This document shows, in pieces, positions 1-8,170 of a DNA stretch of 64,000 bases. Every line of letters starts with the position of its first letter. Position 1 is the first letter of the stretch. A model generated the notes under the pieces. The model saw nothing but the letters and a program-made list of their open reading frames with translations. It had not been told where the DNA came from and did not search any database. The DNA is taken from the NCBI RefSeq assembly GCF_014203535.1, contig NZ_JACHJI010000004.1, forward strand, positions 496,001 to 560,000, given 5' to 3'. The translations under genes were made by a program, and so were the position numbers. Source of the DNA: Streptomyces griseomycini (lineage in GTDB: Bacteria; Actinomycetota; Actinomycetes; Streptomycetales; Streptomycetaceae).

Positions 1-372
1 CCGCAGCGCCTCCTCGGTGGGCAGCGCCTGGTCCTCGCCCCGCGCGGACAGCAGCACCAGCCGCCGCACGCCGAGGGCGAGCGCCTCGCGGGCGAGGCCG
101 CCGACCGCCTCGGCGGTGCCGGGGGCGCCCACGTCCGAGGGGTGGACGAGGTAGGCGGCGTCGGCCCCGCGCAGGGCGCCCGCCCAGGTCGAACGGTCGC
201 CCCAGTCGAACCCGGTCGCCCGCGACGCCGCCCGCACGGTGAACCCCGCCGCCCCGGCCGCCCGCGCCACCCGGCTCCCGGTGCGCCCGGAGGCGCCCGT
301 GACGACCACGGTCAGGTCCTTCGCGTCCTTCACGGCCTTCGCACCCTCGGTGCCGTTCGTCTCCTGTGTCAT
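1..372 (-). CDS. NmrA-like NAD(P)-binding oxidoreductase (C-terminus beyond window)
   Basis: The first 124 residues of a Rossmann-fold protein are visible, starting at the ATG whose complement ends at 372 and running off the left edge. Residues about 20-35 read VVVTGASGRTGSRVA, the glycine-rich dinucleotide-binding loop of the atypical short-chain dehydrogenase NmrA/YwnB group. Such proteins act as NAD(P)-dependent reductases or as redox-sensing regulators in the cytoplasm. The gene is divergent from an AraC-type regulator whose start lies 81 bases away, a pairing that suggests the regulator controls it. The substrate cannot be told from this fragment. Confidence 0.8.
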   Translation of the reverse strand, partial: MTQETNGTEGAKAVKDAKDLTVVVTGASGRTGSRVARAAGAAGFTVRAASRATGFDWGDRSTWAGALRGADAAYLVHPSDVGAPGTAEAVGGLAREALALGVRRLVLLSARGEDQALPTEEALR

Positions 373-453
373 GCGGACCAGTCAACTGCCGTCCGCCGCG
401 GGGGGACATCGCCGAGCGGCTCATCCCCATGCGCCTGCGTCTACGCTGCCCCC

Positions 454-1389
454 ATGGACGCTCTCACCGGCCTGCTGGAAGGCCCCCGTGCGCGGGGCGC
501 GTTCATGATCAGGGCGTGTTTCGACCCGCCGTGGGCGATCCGCGTGGAGGACGAGGCGCCGCTGACGGTGATGCTGGTGGTCCGCGGTGCGGCGTGGATC
601 CTGCCGGACCGGGGCGACCGGCTCCGCCTGGGGCCGGGCGACCTCGCCTTCGCCCGCGGCCCGGACCCGTACACCTGCGCCGACGCCCCCGGCACGGCGC
701 CCCAGGCGCTGATCCTGCCGGGCGGGGAGTGCCACTACCCCGACGGGCGCCCCCTCAACGGCGTCATGGACCTCGGCGTCCGCACCTGGGGCGACCGGCC
801 GGACGGCGGGACGGTGCTGCTGATCGGCACCTACCAGATGCGCGGCGAGATCGGCGGCCGGCTGCTGGACGCCCTGCCTCCCCTGCTCTCCCTCACCGCC
901 GACGTGTGGGACTGCCCCCTCACCCCGCTCCTCACGGAGGAGGTCGTGCGCGACGCACCCGGCCAGGAGGTCGTCCTGGACCGGCTGCTCGACCTGCTGG
1001 TCATCACCGCGCTGCGGGCCTGGTTCGCCCGGCCGGAGGCGCAACCGCCCGCCTGGTACCGGGCCCGGGCGGACCCGGTCGTCGGCCCTGTGCTGCGCCT
1101 GCTCCAGGACCACCCCGCGCACCCCTGGACGGTCGCCGCGCTCGCCGCGAAGGCCGGGGTCTCCCGCGCCGCCCTGGCCCGCCGCTTCACGGAGCTCGTC
1201 GGCGAACCCCCGATGACGTACCTCACCGGCTGGCGCCTCGCCCTCGCCGCGGACCGGCTGCGCGACACCGACGACACGATCGGCGCGATCGCCCGCCAGG
1301 TCGGCTACGGCAGCGCGTTCGCCCTGTCCACGGCCTTCAAACGGACGTACGGGGTCAGCCCGCAGGACTGGCGGACGCGGCCGGCCTAG
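454..1389 (+). CDS. AraC-family regulator with N-terminal cupin domain
   Basis: A 311-residue transcription factor. The ATG at 454 is chosen because the protein from there on matches a cupin sensor (residues about 1-180, of the AraC_binding_6 kind) followed by the double helix-turn-helix of AraC proteins in the last 100 residues. Recognisable parts are WTVAALAAKAGVSRAALARRF and the conserved tail IGAIARQVGYGSAFALSTAFKR followed by YGVSPQDWR. The upstream extension of the open frame has no such similarity. It lies divergent from the NmrA-like oxidoreductase gene, its most likely target. The effector is unknown. Confidence 0.9.
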   Translation: MDALTGLLEGPRARGAFMIRACFDPPWAIRVEDEAPLTVMLVVRGAAWILPDRGDRLRLGPGDLAFARGPDPYTCADAPGTAPQALILPGGECHYPDGRPLNGVMDLGVRTWGDRPDGGTVLLIGTYQMRGEIGGRLLDALPPLLSLTADVWDCPLTPLLTEEVVRDAPGQEVVLDRLLDLLVITALRAWFARPEAQPPAWYRARADPVVGPVLRLLQDHPAHPWTVAALAAKAGVSRAALARRFTELVGEPPMTYLTGWRLALAADRLRDTDDTIGAIARQVGYGSAFALSTAFKRTYGVSPQDWRTRPA

Positions 1390-1512
1390 GCCTTCCGGCC
1401 GCGCGTCCGCGCGGTCCGACGACTCACCGGCGCAACCGGACGGCCGTCCGGGTCGTCCCCTGTCGGTGACCGTCGGCGATCGACGGGACCTGGGGCGTCG
1501 GACGGGAGCGCA

Positions 1513-2541
1513 GTGGCATCGAGGAGACGAGTGAGGACCGGGATCGCCGCCGGACTGGCCGTGCTGACGGCCGTCGGCGGCGCGGTGGCCGTCGCGGGCG
1601 ACGACGGCCGCCGGGTGTTCCCCCGCGCCTCGTACGACCCGTTCCGCGGCTCGGCCGCCGCGCAGGAGTGGGTCGCCCACGGCGACCACGCCGCCGTCGT
1701 CCGCGTCACCCGGGAGGAGGCGGGCGAGCCGGACCCGGAGGGCGACCACATCCCCCGGACGGTCACCGCGACCGTCACCCGGACCGTCTGGTCGAGGCCC
1801 GGGGCGCCCCGGCTGCCCGAGGAGATCACCCTGCGGGCGAAGGGCTGGTACACCACCCTCCGGGGCGGCAGGGAGGAGGCCGCCCGCGAGGGGGCGCCCC
1901 GCCTCGAGCCCGGCCACACCTACGTCGTGGGCCTCACCCGCCTGGGGAGCGGGGTGCAGCTGATCGGTGACGACGCGGCCCTGCCCTACGACGCCGGGAC
2001 CCTCGGGAGGGGAGAGCTCGAGGGCCGCACCGTCACCCCCGGCGCGTATCGCAGGGCCGTCCTGGGCCTGCCCGAGGACGCGGTCGCCAAGTTCGCCGTC
2101 GGCGAGACGTACCGGCCCAGGACCCTGCGCGACGTCCAGCGGCTGCTGGAGGGCACCTCTCCGCGGAACGTCTACCGGCAGGAGGCACTGAGCGGCCTGT
2201 ACACGGACGTGAACCTGGACCGCGCACCGGACGACCACGCCGACGAGGGCGCCGAGGACCTCCCCGGACGGGTCCGCCGCCGCGTCCCCGCGCTCGACCC
2301 CGGCACCGACCACTTCCTGTCGGTCGCCTGCTCCGGGCGCGGCGACGAGGTCACGGTGAGGCTCACCGTCGCCGGGGCGACCACCACCCACCGGCTGCCC
2401 TGCAACACGGGCAACGAGTTGGTGGCCGTGAAACGGCCGCGTGGCGAAGTGACGTACGAGATCGCCTCCACGGGGCCGGACGCCGGTGCCGTCGCGTGGA
2501 ACCTGTCGGAAGCCCCCGGGCCCGCCGGCCGGGAGCGCTGA
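1513..2541 (+). CDS. Secreted or membrane-anchored protein of unknown function
   Basis: 342 residues from a GTG start. The N-terminus has basic residues (ASRRRVR) followed by a hydrophobic stretch at about 8-28, without a clear signal peptidase site, so it may be either an uncleaved anchor or a signal peptide. The middle part repeatedly alternates charged and beta-prone stretches. The C-terminal 75 residues contain two cysteines (VACSGRG and RLPCNTG) that could form a disulfide, consistent with an extracytoplasmic beta domain. I do not recognise a family. The gene stands alone between two AraC-type regulators on the same strand. Confidence 0.7.
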   Translation: MASRRRVRTGIAAGLAVLTAVGGAVAVAGDDGRRVFPRASYDPFRGSAAAQEWVAHGDHAAVVRVTREEAGEPDPEGDHIPRTVTATVTRTVWSRPGAPRLPEEITLRAKGWYTTLRGGREEAAREGAPRLEPGHTYVVGLTRLGSGVQLIGDDAALPYDAGTLGRGELEGRTVTPGAYRRAVLGLPEDAVAKFAVGETYRPRTLRDVQRLLEGTSPRNVYRQEALSGLYTDVNLDRAPDDHADEGAEDLPGRVRRRVPALDPGTDHFLSVACSGRGDEVTVRLTVAGATTTHRLPCNTGNELVAVKRPRGEVTYEIASTGPDAGAVAWNLSEAPGPAGRER

Positions 2542-2616
2542 AGCCACGGGCCGAGCGTCCGCGGCGGGCCGGGAGCGGGAGCGGGGCGCGGGCGCGTACG
2601 CCGTAGTCTGTCGGGT

Positions 2617-3306
2617 GTGTACCGGGAGCGGACTTCGCGGCTGGCGGGAGCGGTGGTGTGGACGAGCACGCCGGCCGGGCCCGGGAGCGGCCGGGTGCTG
2701 CCCGACGGCTGCATGGACCTGCTGTGGCACGAGGGACGCCTGCTGGTCGCCGGGCCCGACACCCGTGCGTACGTCACCGGGGGCGCGCAGGGCGGTTGGG
2801 CCGGCGTCCGCTTCTTCCCCGGCACGGCGCCCGCCCTGCTGGGCGTTCCCGCGCACGAGCTGCGCGACCGGCGGGTCGAGCTGGCGGACCTCTGGCCGGC
2901 GGCACGGGTGCGTCGCCTGACGGCTCGCGTGAACGCGGCGGACGCCCCGGCGCGCGGCCTGGAGGAACTGGCCCTGCGCCGGGCCTCGGAGACCGCTCCG
3001 CCCGACCCCGTGCTGGGCCGCATCGTGACCGCCCTGGACGCCGGCCGTCCGGTCGCCGCGACCGCCGACGAACTCGGCCTGGGAGCCCGTCAGTTGCACC
3101 GCCGCTCCCTGGCCGCGTTCGGTTACGGCCCCAAGACCCTGGCCCGCATCCTCCGCCTGCGCCGCGCCCTGGCCCTGGCCCGCACGGGCGTCCCCTTCGC
3201 GGAGACGGCCGCCCGGACCGGCTACGCGGACCAGGCCCACCTGTCCCGCGAGGTACGGGACCTGGCGGGCCTGCCCTTGCGCGAGCTACTGGCCGCCCGC
3301 GGCTAG
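2617..3306 (+). CDS. AraC-type regulator with DUF6597-like N-terminus
   Basis: 229 residues from a GTG start. The first 90 residues ([11 protein letters not shown], then [28 protein letters not shown]) match the DUF6597 half typical of small AraC-like factors. The last 85 residues hold an AraC helix-turn-helix ([31 protein letters not shown], and [24 protein letters not shown]). The 3' end overlaps the convergent glyoxalase-fold gene by 21 bases. No divergent partner is present, so its target is not indicated by context, although control of the overlapping neighbour is possible. Confidence 0.85.
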   Translation: MYRERTSRLAGAVVWTSTPAGPGSGRVLPDGCMDLLWHEGRLLVAGPDTRAYVTGGAQGGWAGVRFFPGTAPALLGVPAHELRDRRVELADLWPAARVRRLTARVNAADAPARGLEELALRRASETAPPDPVLGRIVTALDAGRPVAATADELGLGARQLHRRSLAAFGYGPKTLARILRLRRALALARTGVPFAETAARTGYADQAHLSREVRDLAGLPLRELLAARG

Positions 3307-3690
3307 CGGCGCGAACAGATCGACCCCGTTCCCGTCCGGGTCGAGGACGACGGCGTACCGCTGGCCCCACACCGCGTCCCACGGCTCGAGCTCGGAGCGG
3401 CACCCGGCGTCGAGGAGCTCCGCGAAGAGCGCGTCGACTTCCGCGGGACCGTCACACCTCAGCGCCAGGGAGGTCCGGCCCCCGCCCGACGGCGGCTCCC
3501 AGCCCGGACGGAAGGACCGGACCGTCTCCTCGGTGTCCAGCATCAACCGCAGCCCTCCCGGCAGTTCGGCCTCCGTGTGCCCCTGCTTCTCGGCCCCCTC
3601 CGGGAAGGCGAGACCGAGGCGGCGGTAGAAGGCGACGGAGGCGGCCATGTCGGAGACGACCAGCCCGATGGCATCGAATCGTGCACTCAT
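3286..3690 (-). CDS. Glyoxalase/bleomycin-resistance (VOC) fold protein
   Basis: 134 residues beginning [27 protein letters not shown] and ending with [17 protein letters not shown]. These are the two hallmark beta-alpha-beta-beta-beta halves of a vicinal-oxygen-chelate protein. Such proteins act as dioxygenases, isomerases or antibiotic-binding proteins. Metal ligands are not all obvious, so a binding rather than catalytic role is possible. The start was chosen at the only ATG that preserves the N-terminal VOC strand. It converges on and overlaps the preceding AraC-type gene. Confidence 0.85.
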   Translation of the reverse strand: MSARFDAIGLVVSDMAASVAFYRRLGLAFPEGAEKQGHTEAELPGGLRLMLDTEETVRSFRPGWEPPSGGGRTSLALRCDGPAEVDALFAELLDAGCRSELEPWDAVWGQRYAVVLDPDGNGVDLFAPLAAGGQ

Positions 3691-3748
3691 GCGGCAACCG
3701 TAGGACGTCCCGCCCACCCGGTCTTGAAGGAATCGGACAGCCGGGCGG

Positions 3749-4864
3749 TCACCGCGGGGACGACCGCCCGGCGTGCAGCTCCGAGCGGACGAGTTCCAGG
3801 AGGCGGCCCGCCCAGTTCCGGCCGCGTCCGCCGTTGTCGCCCCAGAAGCCCGAGGCGATGTCGTCGTAGACGAGCGTCGCGTCGTCCGTGGACAGCAGGA
3901 CGCGGGCCAGGTGCGGATGCTGGGTGTACTTGGCGCGCAGCAGCGCGGCCATGACGGCCGTCCGGGCCTGCTCCCAGCCCTCGCGCCGGTCGGCACCGGC
4001 GGCCAGGCTGCGGGCCTCGAACGTGCCCCCCCCCGCCCGGGCGACGGCTTCCCGGACGGCGGGGTCGGCGGCCGACAGGGACCAGTAGGCGTGGGTGACC
4101 GTGGGGTAGGTGACGCCGTCGACCTCGACGGGCGCCGGGTACTCGTTGCGCAGGGCCTCGGTGCCCGGGTCGTCCGGCGCTTCGAGCGGGTGGCTCTGGC
4201 AGAGGTGGATCGCGGGGGCGACGGGGGTGGCGGGACCGTCGGCCGGCACGCGTGAGCGCTGCTCGGCCCTCCACTTCGCCCGGTCCTCGAAGTAGGCGAG
4301 CGCCCGGTCGTAGACCTCCTGCGTGATCTCCTCGTCCGGCCGGCGGGCGGCGAACCCGCCGGGCCCGGCGACCGGGACCTGCAGCGGCCGGTCCTTGCGG
4401 TCCATGTCGCCCAGTGCGTAGGGGCGTTGTGTCCGGGGGATGGCGAAGTAGGCGTCGCGGGCAGCGGCCCGCTTCTCCTCGGTGCGGTCCGCGAGGAACG
4501 CGTCGACGGCGGCCAGACAGCGGTCCGTCGAGTCCGGGCGCCCGTTGAGCTGGTCGATCGTGTCGCGTATCTCGGCCACCAGCGTCTCGGGGGTGAGCCA
4601 GGTGCGCGGTTCACCGAACTTCCACGTGGCCAGCTCGAAGGCGGACGCCTCCGCGCCCTCGGGGAGTTCGGTCGCGACCCAGCCGCTGCGCAGCTTCCCC
4701 CCGAACTCCTCCAGGGTGACCAGGCCCCAGCAGTCGACGAGCCCGTCCGCGTAGATGAACAGGTCGGTCAGGTGGTGGCGCACGTTGCGGATGAAGACGT
4801 GCCGCCACGTCCCGGGGACGCGTATGCCGTCCACCGTGCGGTAGGTGATCCGGTTGCCGGTCAT
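3749..4864 (-). CDS. NADAR-family protein with additional N-terminal domain
   Basis: 371 residues. The C-terminal 150 residues show the NADAR signature: VDGVTYPTVTHAYWSLSAAD, then MAALLRAKYTQHPHLARVLL and IASGFWGDNGGRGRNWAGRLLELV. NADAR domains act on N-glycosidic bonds of ADP-ribose-related substrates, and some reverse guanine ADP-ribosylation of DNA. The first 200 residues form a separate part, not seen in short NADAR proteins, with GTWRHVFIRNVRHHLTDLFIYADGLVDCWG near its start. In the common family motif the residue before HA is usually glutamate (EHA); here it is threonine (VTHAY), so catalysis may be altered. No DarT-like toxin lies nearby. Confidence 0.85.
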   Translation of the reverse strand: MTGNRITYRTVDGIRVPGTWRHVFIRNVRHHLTDLFIYADGLVDCWGLVTLEEFGGKLRSGWVATELPEGAEASAFELATWKFGEPRTWLTPETLVAEIRDTIDQLNGRPDSTDRCLAAVDAFLADRTEEKRAAARDAYFAIPRTQRPYALGDMDRKDRPLQVPVAGPGGFAARRPDEEITQEVYDRALAYFEDRAKWRAEQRSRVPADGPATPVAPAIHLCQSHPLEAPDDPGTEALRNEYPAPVEVDGVTYPTVTHAYWSLSAADPAVREAVARAGGGTFEARSLAAGADRREGWEQARTAVMAALLRAKYTQHPHLARVLLSTDDATLVYDDIASGFWGDNGGRGRNWAGRLLELVRSELHAGRSSPR

Positions 4865-4962
4865 CCGGACAGTCTGGAGGAACGGCCCGACCGCGCGACA
4901 CCGGGTTTCCCCCGGCGCCGGGCGTCTCCCGCGCGGCTGCCCGCATCCGGTTGGATGGGCGC

Positions 4963-5607
4963 ATGATCCGTACCGCGCGCGTCCTGCCGCTGTTGCTGCT
5001 CGCCCCTCTGCTGCTCACCGCCTGTGGTGAGGAGGTCAAGGGGGCGGGGGAGGCGGGCGCCGCCGCCCCCGCCCCCGGACTCGCGCCCCGAGCCAGGGCG
5101 TTGGGCATCGCACCGGAACTCGTGTACGTCACCGGGGCACCCGGGTTCGCGCTCGCCCCGCAGTCCGCCGGGGTGTACGGCGGGGACGGGTTCTCCGCCA
5201 CGTACGTCTCGCGGGGGAGCGGCGGGCAGCTGCGGCTGTACGTCGACCGGGGCACGATGTCCGCCGCCGACTGCACCGAGCGGCAGACGGTGTGCGAGGA
5301 GGAGGAGGACGGGGTCTGGTACCGGAGCGGAGGCGGGGGGCACGAGTACGCCGTGGTGAAGGAGGGCCACGTCGTACGCCTCGAGGGCGACGCCTCGGTC
5401 CCCCGGGACGTGGTGCGGAGGGCGGCGGAGGACGCCCACCGGCCGTCGGGCGAGGAGGCCGCCGGGCTGCTGCCGTCCGCACCCGCCGGTGACGCGGCGC
5501 CGACCGGCCCCGCCGACGACGCGAAGCCGACCGGCCCCGTCGAGCGCGGCGACCTGCCGCCGGCCGGTGACGGGGCGCCCCGCAACGACGTGGGCGCGGG
5601 CGGGTGA
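4963..5607 (+). CDS. Small lipoprotein of unknown function
   Basis: 214 residues from the ATG at 4963. A TTG twelve bases earlier is in frame, but the ATG leaves the signal sequence at the terminus. Residues 1-20 give a basic start, a leucine-rich core and the lipobox LLTAC, so the protein should be lipidated and held on the outer face of the membrane. The middle has a small beta-rich domain with two cysteines (SAADCTERQTVCEEEED). The last 70 residues are Gly/Pro/Ala/Asp rich and probably disordered. No known domain was recognised. Confidence 0.8.
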   Translation: MIRTARVLPLLLLAPLLLTACGEEVKGAGEAGAAAPAPGLAPRARALGIAPELVYVTGAPGFALAPQSAGVYGGDGFSATYVSRGSGGQLRLYVDRGTMSAADCTERQTVCEEEEDGVWYRSGGGGHEYAVVKEGHVVRLEGDASVPRDVVRRAAEDAHRPSGEEAAGLLPSAPAGDAAPTGPADDAKPTGPVERGDLPPAGDGAPRNDVGAGG

Positions 5608-5640
5608 GGCGGCGGACCGGCCCGGCATAGGCTCGGGCCC

Positions 5641-6288
5641 ATGGCCGTCCCCGCGCTCCTCGTGTACACCCGCACCGCCGACTACCGGCACGACTCCATC
5701 CCCGCCGGCGTCGCCGCCCTGCGCGCCCTCGGCGGCTTCGACGTCGACGCCACCGAGGACCCCGCCGTCCTCGAGGCGCCGCTGGACCGGTACGCCGCCG
5801 TCGTCTTCCTCTCCACCAGCGGCGAGGTGCTCACCCCCGCCGGACGGGAGCGGCTCGCGGCGTACGTCGAGGCGGGCGGCGGTTTCGCCGGGGTGCACGC
5901 CGCCGCCTGCACGGAGTACGACTGGCCGTACTACGGCGAGCTGCTCGGCGCCCGCTTCGACCGGCATCCGGCCTTCCAGCCGGGACGCGCCGTGGTCGAG
6001 GACCACGACCACCCGGCGACCCGGCACCTGCCGCCCGTGTGGGAGTTCACCGACGAGTGGTACGACTTCCGCACCAACCCGCGTTCCGCCGTGCGGGTCC
6101 TCGTCTCCGCCGACGAGTCGTCGTACGACGGCGGCGGCATGGGCGGCGACCACCCGCTGGCCTGGTGCCGCGGACAGGGCGCCGGGCGCGTCTTCTACAC
6201 CGCGCTCGGGCACGCCGCCGAGGCCTACGCCGACCCGCGTTTCCGCGCCCACCTGCTCGGCGGCGTCACCTGGGCCGCCGCCCGGTGA
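5641..6288 (+). CDS. ThuA-domain protein
   Basis: 215 residues covering a whole ThuA domain, a glutamine-amidotransferase-like fold found with sugar utilisation genes. Visible family motifs are LVYTRTADYRHDSIPAG at the start, VVFLSTSGEVLTPAGRERLAAYV, GGFAGVHAAACTEYDWPYYGELLGARFDRHP, the DEWYDFRTNPR motif and HPLAWCRGQGAGRVFYTALGH near the end. The biochemical role of the family is not settled. The ATG follows the preceding gene by 33 bases and may be read from a short leader. Its 3' end abuts a convergent gene remnant. Confidence 0.9.
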   Translation: MAVPALLVYTRTADYRHDSIPAGVAALRALGGFDVDATEDPAVLEAPLDRYAAVVFLSTSGEVLTPAGRERLAAYVEAGGGFAGVHAAACTEYDWPYYGELLGARFDRHPAFQPGRAVVEDHDHPATRHLPPVWEFTDEWYDFRTNPRSAVRVLVSADESSYDGGGMGGDHPLAWCRGQGAGRVFYTALGHAAEAYADPRFRAHLLGGVTWAAAR

Positions 6289-6675
6289 TCACTCCTTGCG
6301 GGAGGAGTGCGTGTTCAGGTCCTGCGGGTCGGGACGGAAGCGGTTCTCCCGGTCGCCGGGATAGGCGGCGACCGGCGCGGGCGGCTGGGCCCTGACGTCG
6401 CCGGCCCACTCCTCGGCGAGGTAGTCGCCCAGGGCCTCCCGGAGCTCGGCGCAGTCCTCCGGCCGGCCCTCCCGCAGCCCGATGCCGTACCGGTTGATGT
6501 TCCCGGACGAGACGTCGCGGACGACCTCGAGGGGCACCTTGCCGCTCCTCTGCTGCTCCACGAACCCGTGGAGCAGCGCCTCGTCGGTGAACACGGCGTC
6601 GGCGTCGCCCTGCCGGAGCTTGCGCACGCAGGCCGAGCAGTCGCTCCCGGCGCGCGGTGCCGTGCCGCCGGGCAA
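6289..6675 (-). pseudogene. C-terminal remnant of a substrate-binding protein (ABC-type family)
   Basis: The last 110 residues of this frame read like the C-terminal lobe of a polar-amino-acid-type solute-binding protein: SDCSACVRKLRQGDADAVFTDEALLHGF, followed by GNINRYGIGLREGRPEDCAELREALGDYL. The frame continues upstream without a stop, but 6676-6946 encodes only low-complexity Pro/Arg/Thr text with no signal peptide, lipobox or N-terminal lobe. A TTG at 6675 is the only nearby start. It is best read as a decayed gene, although a short expressed fragment cannot be excluded. The interval 6676-6946 holds no other gene that I can support. Confidence 0.45.
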
Positions 6676-6946
6676 CGGCGCGACACGGCCCGTGACCGTG
6701 GCCCGTGTGCTGAGGGGCGGGAAGCGGGTGGCCGGTCGCCCGGTGCGGTTCTCGTCCGGCCGTGCCCGGTCCGGTGCCCGGTGCGGCGTTCCCGAGGAGG
6801 TGGGCCGGGGTGCCGTCGGAGCATCGTCGTGCCGTGGGCAGGGGGCTGGACAGCGTCCCTCCGCCGGGCAGTCGCACGAGGGCGGTGCCCGGGCCGTGCG
6901 TGCGGCGGCCGGCCGCGTGGCCGCCTCGGGCCGCCCGGGGAAGCGG

Positions 6947-7996
6947 CTACCGCCCGGGTCCGGGCCGTGCCGTGCTCGCGCGCTCCACCAGGCGCGTCGA
7001 CAACTCCGTACGGGTGCTCTCCGGGTGGTGGCCGTCCATCATGCGCAGGAGCAGGCGCAGGGCCGTCGCCGCCATCTCGGACAGGGGCTGGCGGACCGTC
7101 GTCAGGGGCGGGGTGGGCCAGCGGGACTCGGGGAGGTCGTCGAAGCCGACCACGCTCATGTCGTCCGGTACGCGCAGGCCCCGCTCGGCCAGGGCCTCGT
7201 AGACCCCGAGCGCCGTCCGGTCCGAACAGGCGAAGACGGCCGTCGGCGGCTCGGGCAGGTCGAGGAGTTCGTGCGTGCGGCGACGGGCCGCGGCCGCGTC
7301 GGGGCCGGCGCGGCGGACGTACTCGGCGCGGTGCCGCACGCCCGCCGAGGCGAGGGCCGAGCGGTAGCCGGCGACGCGTGCGTCGCCGGACATCGTGGGC
7401 CGGCGACCGGTGACGACGGCGATGCGCTCGTGGCCCAGGGACAGCAGGTGCTCCGTCGCCGTCACCCCGCCCTGCCAGTTCGCCGCGCCCACCGAGACGA
7501 CGCCCGCCGGGGGCTCGAGGACCGGGTCGACCATCACGAAGGGGACGCGGTGCCGCTCGAGCCACGCGTACTGCGGCTCGCTCAGCTCGGCCAGGTGGAA
7601 CAGCACCCCGGACGAGCCGCGCAGGACGAGTTTGTCCAGCCAGTCCCGCTCCGGGCCGTCGGGGCGGCCGCGGTTCGCGGCCGCCGAGACCACGATCTCC
7701 AGGCCCGCGTCGTGCGCCGCCCCCTCCGCGCCGTGCAGCACCGCGCCCGACCCGGTCTCCTCCAGCGACCGCACCACGAGGTCCACCAGCCGCGGCACCC
7801 TCCCGGTATCGAACCGGGGCCTCCTGATGTAACCGAGCCGGTCCAGTGCCTCCGTGACCCGGCGGCGGGTCTCCGGGGCCACGTCCTGGCGGCCGTTGAC
7901 CACCTTCGACGCGGTCGGCACCGACACCCCCGCCGCGCGGGCCACGACCGCGAGCGTCGGCCCGGCCGTCACGTCCGCACGCCCCGGACGGACCAT
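6947..7996 (-). CDS. LacI-family transcriptional repressor
   Basis: 349 residues from the ATG at 7996, which has a GAGGTGG ribosome-binding site at suitable distance. A GTG at 8008 would leave almost no spacing. Residues 14-60 form the LacI headpiece (TLAVVARAAGVSVPTASKVVNGR, then RRRVTEALDRLGYI). The rest is a periplasmic-binding-protein-like sensor with the usual RLVERAST ending. A palindromic site of the LacI type lies 26-39 bases upstream, so autoregulation is likely. The divergent carboxylesterase gene 175 bases away is a candidate target. The ligand, probably a sugar or glycoside, is not known. Confidence 0.92.
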   Translation of the reverse strand: MVRPGRADVTAGPTLAVVARAAGVSVPTASKVVNGRQDVAPETRRRVTEALDRLGYIRRPRFDTGRVPRLVDLVVRSLEETGSGAVLHGAEGAAHDAGLEIVVSAAANRGRPDGPERDWLDKLVLRGSSGVLFHLAELSEPQYAWLERHRVPFVMVDPVLEPPAGVVSVGAANWQGGVTATEHLLSLGHERIAVVTGRRPTMSGDARVAGYRSALASAGVRHRAEYVRRAGPDAAAARRRTHELLDLPEPPTAVFACSDRTALGVYEALAERGLRVPDDMSVVGFDDLPESRWPTPPLTTVRQPLSEMAATALRLLLRMMDGHHPESTRTELSTRLVERASTARPGPGR

Positions 7997-8021
7997 CGGA
8001 ACCCCCACCTCTTCACCGGAT

Positions 8022-8035
8022 AGAAAGCGCTTCCT
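8022..8035. promoter_or_regulatory. Probable LacI-family operator
   Basis: AGAAAGCGCTTCCT is a near-perfect palindrome centred on the GCGC core that LacI repressors favour. It lies in the divergent interval, close upstream of the LacI gene and 136 bases before the carboxylesterase start. Binding here would block the repressor's own promoter and perhaps that of the esterase. Confidence 0.6.
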
Positions 8036-8170
8036 ACTCTAGATCCGGCCCGCGCGTCCGGGAAGAACCCGTGCACGTACGCAGGAATACCGATGAGCGC
8101 CGTGGTGCTCTTGTGTCACCGGCGGGTCCGCCGGTGCGTGGGAGCGGCGCGGCGAAGGGCTGGTGGGCGC

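Noticed and set aside
421..3240. Open frame of 939 codons on the minus strand
   Set aside because: It lies antisense to three good genes, reads as Gly/Arg/Pro/Ala-rich text with no domain, and arises because the third codon positions of the real genes are almost all G or C.
3749..4864. DarTG-like toxin-antitoxin system
   Set aside because: No DarT-type ADP-ribosyltransferase is adjacent on either side. The NADAR protein stands alone and has a changed motif.
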